Assembly (NCBI GenBank): GCA_019828595.1
Contig: JAHQRK010000029.1
Location: forward strand, 620,001-684,000
Source: Aphanomyces cochlioides
Lineage: Eukaryota > Oomycota > Saprolegniomycetes > Saprolegniales > Verrucalvaceae
DNA: 64,000 nt
Direction of reading: 5' to 3'
The notes beneath the pieces are model-generated. The model worked only from the letters and a program-made list of their open reading frames with translations. It ran no database searches and had not been told where the DNA came from. Within the stretch, counting starts at the first letter, position 1. The number at the start of each line of letters is the position of its first letter. Position numbers and translations under genes: made by a program. Positions 13,602-27,822 of the stretch are shown here, in pieces.

Positions 13602-13654
13602 GGCCTCTGCCGATGATCGAAATTGGGACCTCCTGCACCCTAAGCAGGAATCAT
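13602..13654 (-). pseudogene. 5'-truncated tRNA-Pro pseudogene, copy 6
   Basis: Same breakpoint and T-stem mismatch as the copy at 1789. Confidence 0.9.
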
Positions 13655-14640
13655 TCGCATGAAGCCTATCGAATATGTTCAACTTGGGGTAGTCTCAATG
13701 TTGGTCGGTCTCATTTGTCTGTATAACGTACTGAAGCCATCTCAATAATTTGTGCAGGCATCTATCTATGGTTTTTGTGCGACAGTTTAGCCTTGTACAA
13801 CGGATTCAAATCCCTGTACCCAGATATGTGGGTAGCACGATATGTGGGTAGCACGATGTGTGGTATTTGTCATGTCAGAGACAATTGAACTTTTCATAAT
13901 TCTAAGCAGAGTCTCCTGAATACACCCAGATAAAATGCCATGATCTACATTGATGCTTGTGGAAAAGTTTACACAAGTAAATGTGTTCAATAGTGCACAA
14001 AGACAATACTTATCCTTCGACGACTAGGAGTTGTAATATTGGAATGATGTTAATGAAACAAGCTAAGACAAGGGTAATTTCTGAGAACTTTGTGGCAGAT
14101 ACAGCAAACTAACTATATCTACCATCACATCGAGCGAAAACTTTTCCTTAAGAAACGGTACAACAGGGTCAAATATCGTATTTAGGTTGTATGCTTTCAG
14201 TTGGGGATCAATGAATACATGATATGCCAAACAATTTGCAAGCGATGAGGGATTTTTTTGCTATGTCGACGAGAATGAAATCCGCACGGACAATCCGCAC
14301 GGACAACATCAAAGTATAATCTAGAGCGCAAAAATGCATGCATATTCTACAAGTTTTGCAAACCATCCATACTTACTTCAATAACTGAATAATTTATTGT
14401 TTATTATGGATTCTATCGAACAACATTGCCATTGATTCCACCAAGTTTTGCTCAACACATTGACTTCTTCCTAAAGCTAGCTTGTCAAATACACCATTTT
14501 CATAAAATACTGCATTGAAACCTCTGAATAACTTCTATCGAGAACCATTTTATAACATGTTGGATGTGGTGAACATGGATGGTGGTGGATACTTCAGCAA
14601 TTGAGGTAGGTTTGACAGAACTGCAGAAACGAAAAAAGAT

Positions 14641-14712
14641 GGCCTCTGCCGATGATCGAAATCGGGACCTCCTGCACCCTAAGCAGGAATCATACCACTA
14701 GACCACAGAGGC
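14641..14712 (-). tRNA. tRNA-Pro (AGG), array copy 7, standard class
   Basis: Identical to copy 1 by eye; paired T-stem and T6 terminator. Confidence 0.93.
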
Positions 14713-15963
14713 ACTCATACTTCTACAAATCTGATGACATACATTCTCCATGCAATAGCAACACATTTGCCTCGACTTTCAATCTCTAAAGACACATCAT
14801 GCATCGTACTCTAAACTTTACCAACTTCTAAAAAGACGCATTCTCCTCCAAAACACGATACATCATTTTCACACAATAACATATTATACTCATCGCAGCA
14901 TATATTGCGCTTTTCGGTGGCATAATCAGAGATGAGATTTTACACGTCGGCGCATCGACTGACAACCTACCGAGAATACCATCCTCACAGCTCAGACCAG
15001 AATGTCTACTTGGGTCCTCTCGGACTATTCCTCAATGCAATAGGGTCAAAAATAGTTGCATAGATATTACTCTCCATGTACCAATTGCCCACGGACGTGG
15101 AACAAAGTGCAATGAAAACCGACGTCGAACTGCAATTTTACAGATTTTGTAGGCACCTGATGAAAAGGCCAAGATAAGCTCAACCAGAAAAAGATAGATT
15201 AAATATTTTTTTAATGTTTTTGACACGCCGTGATCTTGAATTGTGAGGAAATCAGATCAGTCACCAGAATACGACGACATAGTCGGACTGGTTATCCTTT
15301 CAGTCCCAGACATGGGTAATTTGTTCAAAATTGAATTGAAAACGAAGATGTTTGATTTACAATCGAGAAGTTCTGTCTGTTTTCATTCTTGAGAACCAAA
15401 ACTCACGTTACAGAAGTACAGTTGGAGGACATGAATCCGATTCCCCTCTAAATAGAGAACAAATATACTTACTTGACAAATAAACATAAGTTTTTGTTGG
15501 ATCTCTTTGATCCACGCGCTATCTTGTTGAATTGTGTCTTACTGTGCCATCGTGGATGGTTTTACGAAACAGTAAAGATTGCAATGTATGTGGAGGTTTT
15601 GGAACGTTGTATAGTGAAAGCACGATCTGTCTTTTCACTTGACAAATAGACCTGTCGTGCTCCACATATGCATGCCACAGTACACATTATTTGACTCGTT
15701 TTCTTCGGGGGAGATTCAAATCCAAACCTGTTTGTCTGGCGTAGATATTCGTAAAGCTATGTTAAGACCTCGAACGTTTGACCTAAACACTGAGGTGGAT
15801 GTTCGTTGTGTTTCTCATAAGACTTGATCTATTTGTTCTGGTTTTGTCAGACAAACGAGAATTCTTGGGACAAATCCCTTGCGAAGAAATAAAATATACA
15901 AACTTGGTGCATGCGATATAGTAGGTATATGCCGTAGAAGGTAAATTGGAGTGATAAAAAGAT

Positions 15964-16016
15964 GGCCTCTGCCGATGATCGAAATTGGGACCTCCTGCAC
16001 CCTAAGCAGGAATCAT
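15964..16016 (-). pseudogene. 5'-truncated tRNA-Pro pseudogene, copy 7
   Basis: Same breakpoint and T-stem mismatch as the copy at 1789. Confidence 0.9.
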
Positions 16017-17002
16017 TCGCATGAAGCCTATCGAATATGTTCAACTTGGGGTAGTCTCAATGTTGGTCGGTCTCATTTGTCTGTATAACGTACTGAAGCC
16101 ATCTCAATAATTTGTGCAGGCATCTATCTATGGTTTTTGTGCGACAGTTTAGCCTTGTACAACGGATTCAAATCCCTGTACCCAGATATGTGGGTAGCAC
16201 GATATGTGGGTAGCACGATGTGTGGTATTTGTCATGTCAGAGACAATTGAACTTTTCATAATTCTAAGCAGAGTCTCCTGAATACACCCAGATAAAATGC
16301 CATGATCTACATTGATGCTTGTGGAAAAGTTTACACAAGTAAATGTGTTCAATAGTGCACAAAGACAATACTTATCCTTCGACGACTAGGAGTTGTAATA
16401 TTGGAATGATGTTAATGAAACAAGCTAAGACAAGGGTAATTTCTGAGAACTTTGTGGCAGATACAGCAAACTAACTATATCTACCATCACATCGAGCGAA
16501 AACTTTTCCTTAAGAAACGGTACAACAGGGTCAAATATCGTATTTAGGTTGTATGCTTTCAGTTGGGGATCAATGAATACATGATATGCCAAACAATTTG
16601 CAAGCGATGAGGGATTTTTTTGCTATGTCGACGAGAATGAAATCCGCACGGACAATCCGCACGGACAACATCAAAGTATAATCTAGAGCGCAAAAATGCA
16701 TGCATATTCTACAAGTTTTGCAAACCATCCATACTTACTTCAATAACTGAATAATTTATTGTTTATTATGGATTCTATCGAACAACATTGCCATTGATTC
16801 CACCAAGTTTTGCTCAACACATTGACTTCTTCCTAAAGCTAGCTTGTCAAATACACCATTTTCATAAAATACTGCATTGAAACCTCTGAATAACTTCTAT
16901 CGAGAACCATTTTATAACATGTTGGATGTGGTGAACATGGATGGTGGTGGATACTTCAGCAATTGAGGTAGGTTTGACAGAACTGCAGAAACGAAAAAAG
17001 AT

Positions 17003-17074
17003 GGCCTCTGCCGATGATCGAAATCGGGACCTCCTGCACCCTAAGCAGGAATCATACCACTAGACCACAGAGGC
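17003..17074 (-). tRNA. tRNA-Pro (AGG), array copy 8, standard class
   Basis: Identical to copy 1 by eye. First unit carrying C in gcaatgaCaaccgac downstream in segment A. Confidence 0.93.
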
Positions 17075-18326
17075 ACTCATACTTCTACAAATCTGATGAC
17101 ATACATTCTCCATGCAATAGCAACACATTTGCCTCGACTTTCAATCTCTAAAGACACATCATGCATCGTACTCTAAACTTTACCAACTTCTAAAAAGACG
17201 CATTCTCCTCCAAAACACGATACATCATTTTCACACAATAACATATTATACTCATCGCAGCATATATTGCGCTTTTCGGTGGCATAATCAGAGATGAGAT
17301 TTTACACGTCGGCGCATCGACTGACAACCTACCGAGAATACCATCCTCACAGCTCAGACCAGAATGTCTACTTGGGTCCTCTCGGACTATTCCTCAATGC
17401 AATAGGGTCAAAAATAGTTGCATAGATATTACTCTCCATGTACCAATTGCCCACGGACGTGGAACAAAGTGCAATGACAACCGACGTCGAACTGCAATTT
17501 TACAGATTTTGTAGGCACCTGATGAAAAGGCCAAGATAAGCTCAACCAGAAAAAGATAGATTAAATATTTTTTTAATGTTTTTGACACGCACGTGATCTT
17601 GAATTGTGAGGAAATCAGATCAGTCACCAGAATACGACGACATAGTCGGACTGGTTATCCTTTCAGTCCCAGACATGGGTAATTTGTTCAAAATTGAATT
17701 GAAAACGAAGATGTTTGATTTACAATCGAGAAGTTCTGTCTGTTTTCATTCTTGAGAACCAAAACTCACGTTACAGAAGTACAGTTGGAGGACATGAATC
17801 CGATTCCCCTCTAAATAGAGAACAAATATACTTACTTGACAAATAAACATAAGTTTTTGTTGGATCTCTTTGATCCACGCGCTATCTTGTTGAATTGTGT
17901 CTTACTGTGCCATCGTGGATGGTTTTACGAAACAGTAAAGATTGCAATGTATGTGGAGGTTTTGGAACGTTGTATAGTGAAAGCACGATCTGTCTTTTCA
18001 CTTGACAAATAGACCTGTCGTGCTCCACATATGCATGCCACAGTACACATTATTTGACTCGTTTTCTTCGGGGGAGATTCAAATCCAAACCTGTTTGTCT
18101 GGCGTAGATATTCGTAAAGCTATGTTAAGACCTCGAACGTTTGACCTAAACACTGAGGTGGATGTTCGTTGTGTTTCTCATAAGACTTGATCTATTTGTT
18201 CTGGTTTTGTCAGACAAACGAGAATTCTTGGGACAAATCCCTTGCGAAGAAATAAAATATACAAACTTGGTGCATGCGATATAGTAGGTATATGCCGTAG
18301 AAGGTAAATTGGAGTGATAAAAAGAT

Positions 18327-18379
18327 GGCCTCTGCCGATGATCGAAATTGGGACCTCCTGCACCCTAAGCAGGAATCAT
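18327..18379 (-). pseudogene. 5'-truncated tRNA-Pro pseudogene, copy 8
   Basis: Same breakpoint and T-stem mismatch as the copy at 1789. Confidence 0.9.
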
Positions 18380-19365
18380 TCGCATGAAGCCTATCGAATA
18401 TGTTCAACTTGGGGTAGTCTCAATGTTGGTCGGTCTCATTTGTCTGTATAACGTACTGAAGCCATCTCAATAATTTGTGCAGGCATCTATCTATGGTTTT
18501 TGTGCGACAGTTTAGCCTTGTACAACGGATTCAAATCCCTGTACCCAGATATGTGGGTAGCACGATATGTGGGTAGCACGATGTGTGGTATTTGTCATGT
18601 CAGAGACAATTGAACTTTTCATAATTCTAAGCAGAGTCTCCTGAATACACCCAGATAAAATGCCATGATCTACATTGATGCTTGTGGAAAAGTTTACACA
18701 AGTAAATGTGTTCAATAGTGCACAAAGACAATACTTATCCTTCGACGACTAGGAGTTGTAATATTGGAATGATGTTAATGAAACAAGCTAAGACAAGGGT
18801 AATTTCTGAGAACTTTGTGGCAGATACAGCAAACTAACTATATCTACCATCACATCGAGCGAAAACTTTTCCTTAAGAAACGGTACAACAGGGTCAAATA
18901 TCGTATTTAGGTTGTATGCTTTCAGTTGGGGATCAATGAATACATGATATGCCAAACAATTTGCAAGCGATGAGGGATTTTTTTGCTATGTCGACGAGAA
19001 TGAAATCCGCACGGACAATCCGCACGGACAACATCAAAGTATAATCTAGAGCGCAAAAATGCATGCATATTCTACAAGTTTTGCAAACCATCCATACTTA
19101 CTTCAATAACTGAATAATTTATTGTTTATTATGGATTCTATCGAACAACATTGCCATTGATTCCACCAAGTTTTGCTCAACACATTGACTTCTTCCTAAA
19201 GCTAGCTTGTCAAATACACCATTTTCATAAAATACTGCATTGAAACCTCTGAATAACTTCTATCGAGAACCATTTTATAACATGTTGGATGTGGTGAACA
19301 TGGATGGTGGTGGATACTTCAGCAATTGAGGTAGGTTTGACAGAACTGCAGAAACGAAAAAAGAT

Positions 19366-19437
19366 GGCCTCTGCCGATGATCGAAATCGGGACCTCCTGC
19401 ACCCTAAGCAGGAATCATACCACTAGACCACAGAGGC
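19366..19437 (-). tRNA. tRNA-Pro (AGG), array copy 9, standard class
   Basis: Identical to copy 1 by eye; paired T-stem and T6 terminator. Confidence 0.93.
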
Positions 19438-20689
19438 ACTCATACTTCTACAAATCTGATGACATACATTCTCCATGCAATAGCAACACATTTGCCTCGA
19501 CTTTCAATCTCTAAAGACACATCATGCATCGTACTCTAAACTTTACCAACTTCTAAAAAGACGCATTCTCCTCCAAAACACGATACATCATTTTCACACA
19601 ATAACATATTATACTCATCGCAGCATATATTGCGCTTTTCGGTGGCATAATCAGAGATGAGATTTTACACGTCGGCGCATCGACTGACAACCTACCGAGA
19701 ATACCATCCTCACAGCTCAGACCAGAATGTCTACTTGGGTCCTCTCGGACTATTCCTCAATGCAATAGGGTCAAAAATAGTTGCATAGATATTACTCTCC
19801 ATGTACCAATTGCCCACGGACGTGGAACAAAGTGCAATGACAACCGACGTCGAACTGCAATTTTACAGATTTTGTAGGCACCTGATGAAAAGGCCAAGAT
19901 AAGCTCAACCAGAAAAAGATAGATTAAATATTTTTTTAATGTTTTTGACACGCACGTGATCTTGAATTGTGAGGAAATCAGATCAGTCACCAGAATACGA
20001 CGACATAGTCGGACTGGTTATCCTTTCAGTCCCAGACATGGGTAATTTGTTCAAAATTGAATTGAAAACGAAGATGTTTGATTTACAATCGAGAAGTTCT
20101 GTCTGTTTTCATTCTTGAGAACCAAAACTCACGTTACAGAAGTACAGTTGGAGGACATGAATCCGATTCCCCTCTAAATAGAGAACAAATATACTTACTT
20201 GACAAATAAACATAAGTTTTTGTTGGATCTCTTTGATCCACGCGCTATCTTGTTGAATTGTGTCTTACTGTGCCATCGTGGATGGTTTTACGAAACAGTA
20301 AAGATTGCAATGTATGTGGAGGTTTTGGAACGTTGTATAGTGAAAGCACGATCTGTCTTTTCACTTGACAAATAGACCTGTCGTGCTCCACATATGCATG
20401 CCACAGTACACATTATTTGACTCGTTTTCTTCGGGGGAGATTCAAATCCAAACCTGTTTGTCTGGCGTAGATATTCGTAAAGCTATGTTAAGACCTCGAA
20501 CGTTTGACCTAAACACTGAGGTGGATGTTCGTTGTGTTTCTCATAAGACTTGATCTATTTGTTCTGGTTTTGTCAGACAAACGAGAATTCTTGGGACAAA
20601 TCCCTTGCGAAGAAATAAAATATACAAACTTGGTGCATGCGATATAGTAGGTATATGCCGTAGAAGGTAAATTGGAGTGATAAAAAGAT

Positions 20690-20741
20690 GGCCTCTGCCG
20701 ATGATCGAAATTGGGACCTCCTGCACCCAAGCAGGAATCAT
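20690..20741 (-). pseudogene. 5'-truncated tRNA-Pro pseudogene, copy 9, with loop deletion
   Basis: As the copy at 1789, but one base of the anticodon loop is missing (plus strand cacccaagcagg instead of caccctaagcagg), leaving a 6-nt loop. The damage is tolerated, as expected for a non-functional copy. Confidence 0.9.
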
Positions 20742-21727
20742 TCGCATGAAGCCTATCGAATATGTTCAACTTGGGGTAGTCTCAATGTTGGTCGGTCTCA
20801 TTTGTCTGTATAACGTACTGAAGCCATCTCAATAATTTGTGCAGGCATCTATCTATGGTTTTTGTGCGACAGTTTAGCCTTGTACAACGGATTCAAATCC
20901 CTGTACCCAGATATGTGGGTAGCACGATATGTGGGTAGCACGATGTGTGGTATTTGTCATGTCAGAGACAATTGAACTTTTCATAATTCTAAGCAGAGTC
21001 TCCTGAATACACCCAGATAAAATGCCATGATCTACATTGATGCTTGTGGAAAAGTTTACACAAGTAAATGTGTTCAATAGTGCACAAAGACAATACTTAT
21101 CCTTCGACGACTAGGAGTTGTAATATTGGAATGATGTTAATGAAACAAGCTAAGACAAGGGTAATTTCTGAGAACTTTGTGGCAGATACAGCAAACTAAC
21201 TATATCTACCATCACATCGAGCGAAAAATTTTCCTTAAGAAACGGTACAACAGGGTCAAATATCGTATTTAGGTTGTATGCTTTCAGTTGGGGATCAATG
21301 AATACATGATATGCCAAACAATTTGCAAGCGATGAGGGATTTTTTTGCTATGTCGACGAGAATGAAATCCGCACGGACAATCCGCACGGACAACATCAAA
21401 GTATAATCTAGAGCGCAAAAATGCATGCATATTCTACAAGTTTTGCAAACCATCCATACTTACTTCAATAACTGAATAATTTATTGTTTATTATGGATTC
21501 TATCGAACAACATTGCCATTGATTCCACCAAGTTTTGCTCAACACATTGACTTCTTCCTAAAGCTAGCTTGTCAAATACACCATTTTCATAAAATACTGC
21601 ATTGAAACCTCTGAATAACTTCTATCGAGAACCATTTTATAACATGTTGGATGTGGTGAACATGGATGGTGGTGGATACTTCAGCAATTGAGGTAGGTTT
21701 GACAGAACTGCAGAAACGAAAAAAGAT

Positions 21728-21799
21728 GGCCTCTGCCGATGATCGAAATCGGGACCTCCTGCACCCTAAGCAGGAATCATACCACTAGACCACAGAGGC
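21728..21799 (-). tRNA. tRNA-Pro (AGG), array copy 10, standard class
   Basis: Identical to copy 1 by eye. A 2-bp loss (cgtactaaac) about 95 bp to its right marks this unit. Confidence 0.93.
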
Positions 21800-23049
21800 A
21801 CTCATACTTCTACAAATCTGATGACATACATTCTCCATGCAATAGCAACACATTTGCCTCGACTTTCAATCTCTAAAGACACATCATGCATCGTACTAAA
21901 CTTTACCAACTTCTAAAAAGACGCATTCTCCTCCAAAACACGATACATCATTTTCACACAATAACATATTATACTCATCGCAGCATATATTGCGCTTTTC
22001 GGTGGCATAATCAGAGATGAGATTTTACACGTCGGCGCATCGACTGACAACCTACCGAGAATACCATCCTCACAGCTCAGACCAGAATGTCTACTTGGGT
22101 CCTCTCGGACTATTCCTCAATGCAATAGGGTCAAAAATAGTTGCATAGATATTACTCTCCATGTACCAATTGCCCACGGACGTGGAACAAAGTGCAATGA
22201 CAACCGACGTCGAACTGCAATTTTACAGATTTTGTAGGCACCTGATGAAAAGGCCAAGATAAGCTCAACCAGAAAAAGATAGATTAAATATTTTTTTAAT
22301 GTTTTTGACACGCACGTGATCTTGAATTGTGAGGAAATCAGATCAGTCACCAGAATACGACGACATAGTCGGACTGGTTATCCTTTCAGTCCCAGACATG
22401 GGTAATTTGTTCAAAATTGAATTGAAAACGAAGATGTTTGATTTACAATCGAGAAGTTCTGTCTGTTTTCATTCTTGAGAACCAAAACTCACGTTACAGA
22501 AGTACAGTTGGAGGACATGAATCCGATTCCCCTCTAAATAGAGAACAAATATACTTACTTGACAAATAAACATAAGTTTTTGTTGGATCTCTTTGATCCA
22601 CGCGCTATCTTGTTGAATTGTGTCTTACTGTGCCATCGTGGATGGTTTTACGAAACAGTAAAGATTGCAATGTATGTGGAGGTTTTGGAACGTTGTATAG
22701 TGAAAGCACGATCTGTCTTTTCACTTGACAAATAGACCTGTCGTGCTCCACATATGCATGCCACAGTACACATTATTTGACTCGTTTTCTTCGGGGGAGA
22801 TTCAAATCCAAACCTGTTTGTCTGGCGTAGATATTCGTAAAGCTATGTTAAGACCTCGAACGTTTGACCTAAACACTGAGGTGGATGTTCGTTGTGTTTC
22901 TCATAAGACTTGATCTATTTGTTCTGGTTTTGTCAGACAAACGAGAATTCTTGGGACAAATCCCTTGCGAAGAAATAAAATATACAAACTTGGTGCATGC
23001 GATATAGTAGGTATATGCCGTAGAAGGTAAATTGGAGTGATAAAAAGAT

Positions 23050-23102
23050 GGCCTCTGCCGATGATCGAAATTGGGACCTCCTGCACCCTAAGCAGGAATC
23101 AT
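23050..23102 (-). pseudogene. 5'-truncated tRNA-Pro pseudogene, copy 10
   Basis: Same breakpoint and T-stem mismatch as the copy at 1789. Confidence 0.9.
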
Positions 23103-24088
23103 TCGCATGAAGCCTATCGAATATGTTCAACTTGGGGTAGTCTCAATGTTGGTCGGTCTCATTTGTCTGTATAACGTACTGAAGCCATCTCAATAATTTG
23201 TGCAGGCATCTATCTATGGTTTTTGTGCGACAGTTTAGCCTTGTACAACGGATTCAAATCCCTGTACCCAGATATGTGGGTAGCACGATATGTGGGTAGC
23301 ACGATGTGTGGTATTTGTCATGTCAGAGACAATTGAACTTTTCATAATTCTAAGCAGAGTCTCCTGAATACACCCAGATAAAATGCCATGATCTACATTG
23401 ATGCTTGTGGAAAAGTTTACACAAGTAAATGTGTTCAATAGTGCACAAAGACAATACTTATCCTTCGACGACTAGGAGTTGTAATATTGGAATGATGTTA
23501 ATGAAACAAGCTAAGACAAGGGTAATTTCTGAGAACTTTGTGGCAGATACAGCAAACTAACTATATCTACCATCACATCGAGCGAAAACTTTTCCTTAAG
23601 AAACGGTACAACAGGGTCAAATATCGTATTTAGGTTGTATGCTTTCAGTTGGGGATCAATGAATACATGATATGCCAAACAATTTGCAAGCGATGAGGGA
23701 TTTTTTTGCTATGTCGACGAGAATGAAATCCGCACGGACAATCCGCACGGACAACATCAAAGTATAATCTAGAGCGCAAAAATGCATGCATATTCTACAA
23801 GTTTTGCAAACCATCCATACTTACTTCAATAACTGAATAATTTATTGTTTATTATGGATTCTATCGAACAACATTGCCATTGATTCCACCAAGTTTTGCT
23901 CAACACATTGACTTCTTCCTAAAGCTAGCTTGTCAAATACACCATTTTCATAAAATACTGCATTGAAACCTCTGAATAACTTCTATCGAGAACCATTTTA
24001 TAACATGTTGGATGTGGTGAACATGGATGGTGGTGGATACTTCAGCAATTGAGGTAGGTTTGACAGAACTGCAGAAACGAAAAAAGAT

Positions 24089-24160
24089 GGCCTCTGCCGA
24101 TGATCGAAATCGGGACCTCCTGCACCCTAAGCAGGAATCATACCACTAGACCACAGAGGC
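24089..24160 (-). tRNA. tRNA-Pro (AGG), array copy 11, standard class
   Basis: Identical to copy 1 by eye; paired T-stem and T6 terminator. Confidence 0.93.
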
Positions 24161-25412
24161 ACTCATACTTCTACAAATCTGATGACATACATTCTCCATG
24201 CAATAGCAACACATTTGCCTCGACTTTCAATCTCTAAAGACACATCATGCATCGTACTCTAAACTTTACCAACTTCTAAAAAGACGCATTCTCCTCCAAA
24301 ACACGATACATCATTTTCACACAATAACATATTATACTCATCGCAGCATATATTGCGCTTTTCGGTGGCATAATCAGAGATGAGATTTTACACGTCGGCG
24401 CATCGACTGACAACCTACCGAGAATACCATCCTCACAGCTCAGACCAGAATGTCTACTTGGGTCCTCTCGGACTATTCCTCAATGCAATAGGGTCAAAAA
24501 TAGTTGCATAGATATTACTCTCCATGTACCAATTGCCCACGGACGTGGAACAAAGTGCAATGACAACCGACGTCGAACTGCAATTTTACAGATTTTGTAG
24601 GCACCTGATGAAAAGGCCAAGATAAGCTCAACCAGAAAAAGATAGATTAAATATTTTTTTAATGTTTTTGACACGCACGTGATCTTGAATTGTGAGGAAA
24701 TCAGATCAGTCACCAGAATACGACGACATAGTCGGACTGGTTATCCTTTCAGTCCCAGACATGGGTAATTTGTTCAAAATTGAATTGAAAACGAAGATGT
24801 TTGATTTACAATCGAGAAGTTCTGTCTGTTTTCATTCTTGAGAACCAAAACTCACGTTACAGAAGTACAGTTGGAGGACATGAATCCGATTCCCCTCTAA
24901 ATAGAGAACAAATATACTTACTTGACAAATAAACATAAGTTTTTGTTGGATCTCTTTGATCCACGCGCTATCTTGTTGAATTGTGTCTTACTGTGCCATC
25001 GTGGATGGTTTTACGAAACAGTAAAGATTGCAATGTATGTGGAGGTTTTGGAACGTTGTATAGTGAAAGCACGATCTGTCTTTTCACTTGACAAATAGAC
25101 CTGTCGTGCTCCACATATGCATGCCACAGTACACATTATTTGACTCGTTTTCTTCGGGGGAGATTCAAATCCAAACCTGTTTGTCTGGCGTAGATATTCG
25201 TAAAGCTATGTTAAGACCTCGAACGTTTGACCTAAACACTGAGGTGGATGTTCGTTGTGTTTCTCATAAGACTTGATCTATTTGTTCTGGTTTTGTCAGA
25301 CAAACGAGAATTCTTGGGACAAATCCCTTGCGAAGAAATAAAATATACAAACTTGGTGCATGCGATATAGTAGGTATATGCCGTAGAAGGTAAATTGGAG
25401 TGATAAAAAGAT

Positions 25413-25465
25413 GGCCTCTGCCGATGATCGAAATTGGGACCTCCTGCACCCTAAGCAGGAATCAT
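25413..25465 (-). pseudogene. 5'-truncated tRNA-Pro pseudogene, copy 11
   Basis: Same breakpoint and T-stem mismatch as the copy at 1789. Confidence 0.9.
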
Positions 25466-26451
25466 TCGCATGAAGCCTATCGAATATGTTCAACTTGGGG
25501 TAGTCTCAATGTTGGTCGGTCTCATTTGTCTGTATAACGTACTGAAGCCATCTCAATAATTTGTGCAGGCATCTATCTATGGTTTTTGTGCGACAGTTTA
25601 GCCTTGTACAACGGATTCAAATCCCTGTACCCAGATATGTGGGTAGCACGATATGTGGGTAGCACGATGTGTGGTATTTGTCATGTCAGAGACAATTGAA
25701 CTTTTCATAATTCTAAGCAGAGTCTCCTGAATACACCCAGATAAAATGCCATGATCTACATTGATGCTTGTGGAAAAGTTTACACAAGTAAATGTGTTCA
25801 ATAGTGCACAAAGACAATACTTATCCTTCGACGACTAGGAGTTGTAATATTGGAATGATGTTAATGAAACAAGCTAAGACAAGGGTAATTTCTGAGAACT
25901 TTGTGGCAGATACAGCAAACTAACTATATCTACCATCACATCGAGCGAAAACTTTTCCTTAAGAAACGGTACAACAGGGTCAAATATCGTATTTAGGTTG
26001 TATGCTTTCAGTTGGGGATCAATGAATACATGATATGCCAAACAATTTGCAAGCGATGAGGGATTTTTTTGCTATGTCGACGAGAATGAAATCCGCACGG
26101 ACAATCCGCACGGACAACATCAAAGTATAATCTAGAGCGCAAAAATGCATGCATATTCTACAAGTTTTGCAAACCATCCATACTTACTTCAATAACTGAA
26201 TAATTTATTGTTTATTATGGATTCTATCGAACAACATTGCCATTGATTCCACCAAGTTTTGCTCAACACATTGACTTCTTCCTAAAGCTAGCTTGTCAAA
26301 TACACCATTTTCATAAAATACTGCATTGAAACCTCTGAATAACTTCTATCGAGAACCATTTTATAACATGTTGGATGTGGTGAACATGGATGGTGGTGGA
26401 TACTTCAGCAATTGAGGTAGGTTTGACAGAACTGCAGAAACGAAAAAAGAT

Positions 26452-26523
26452 GGCCTCTGCCGATGATCGAAATCGGGACCTCCTGCACCCTAAGCAGGAA
26501 TCATACCACTAGACCACAGAGGC
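26452..26523 (-). tRNA. tRNA-Pro (AGG), array copy 12, standard class
   Basis: Identical to copy 1 by eye. First unit with the 6-bp ctaaac deletion in its 5' flank. Confidence 0.93.
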
Positions 26524-27769
26524 ACTCATACTTCTACAAATCTGATGACATACATTCTCCATGCAATAGCAACACATTTGCCTCGACTTTCAATCTCTAA
26601 AGACACATCATGCATCGTACTTTTACCAACTTCTAAAAAGACGCATTCTCCTCCAAAACACGATACATCATTTTCACACAATAACATATTATACTCATCG
26701 CAGCATATATTGCGCTTTTCGGTGGCATAATCAGAGATGAGATTTTACACGTCGGCGCATCGACTGACAACCTACCGAGAATACCATCCTCACAGCTCAG
26801 ACCAGAATGTCTACTTGGGTCCTCTCGGACTATTCCTCAATGCAATAGGGTCAAAAATAGTTGCATAGATATTACTCTCCATGTACCAATTGCCCACGGA
26901 CGTGGAACAAAGTGCAATGACAACCGACGTCGAACTGCAATTTTACAGATTTTGTAGGCACCTGATGAAAAGGCCAAGATAAGCTCAACCAGAAAAAGAT
27001 AGATTAAATATTTTTTTAATGTTTTTGACACGCACGTGATCTTGAATTGTGAGGAAATCAGATCAGTCACCAGAATACGACGACATAGTCGGACTGGTTA
27101 TCCTTTCAGTCCCAGACATGGGTAATTTGTTCAAAATTGAATTGAAAACGAAGATGTTTGATTTACAATCGAGAAGTTCTGTCTGTTTTCATTCTTGAGA
27201 ACCAAAACTCACGTTACAGAAGTACAGTTGGAGGACATGAATCCGATTCCCCTCTAAATAGAGAACAAATATACTTACTTGACAAATAAACATAAGTTTT
27301 TGTTGGATCTCTTTGATCCACGCGCTATCTTGTTGAATTGTGTCTTACTGTGCCATCGTGGATGGTTTTACGAAACAGTAAAGATTGCAATGTATGTGGA
27401 GGTTTTGGAACGTTGTATAGTGAAAGCACGATCTGTCTTTTCACTTGACAAATAGACCTGTCGTGCTCCACATATGCATGCCACAGTACACATTATTTGA
27501 CTCGTTTTCTTCGGGGGAGATTCAAATCCAAACCTGTTTGTCTGGCGTAGATATTCGTAAAGCTATGTTAAGACCTCGAACGTTTGACCTAAACACTGAG
27601 GTGGATGTTCGTTGTGTTTCTCATAAGACTTGATCTATTTGTTCTGGTTTTGTCAGACAAACGAGAATTCTTGGGACAAATCCCTTGCGAAGAAATAAAA
27701 TATACAAACTTGGTGCATGCGATATAGTAGGTATATGCCGTAGAAGGTAAATTGGAGTGATAAAAAGAT

Positions 27770-27822
27770 GGCCTCTGCCGATGATCGAAATTGGGACCTC
27801 CTGCACCCTAAGCAGGAATCAT
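27770..27822 (-). pseudogene. 5'-truncated tRNA-Pro pseudogene, copy 12
   Basis: Last truncated copy before the first short-unit block; same breakpoint as at 1789. Confidence 0.9.
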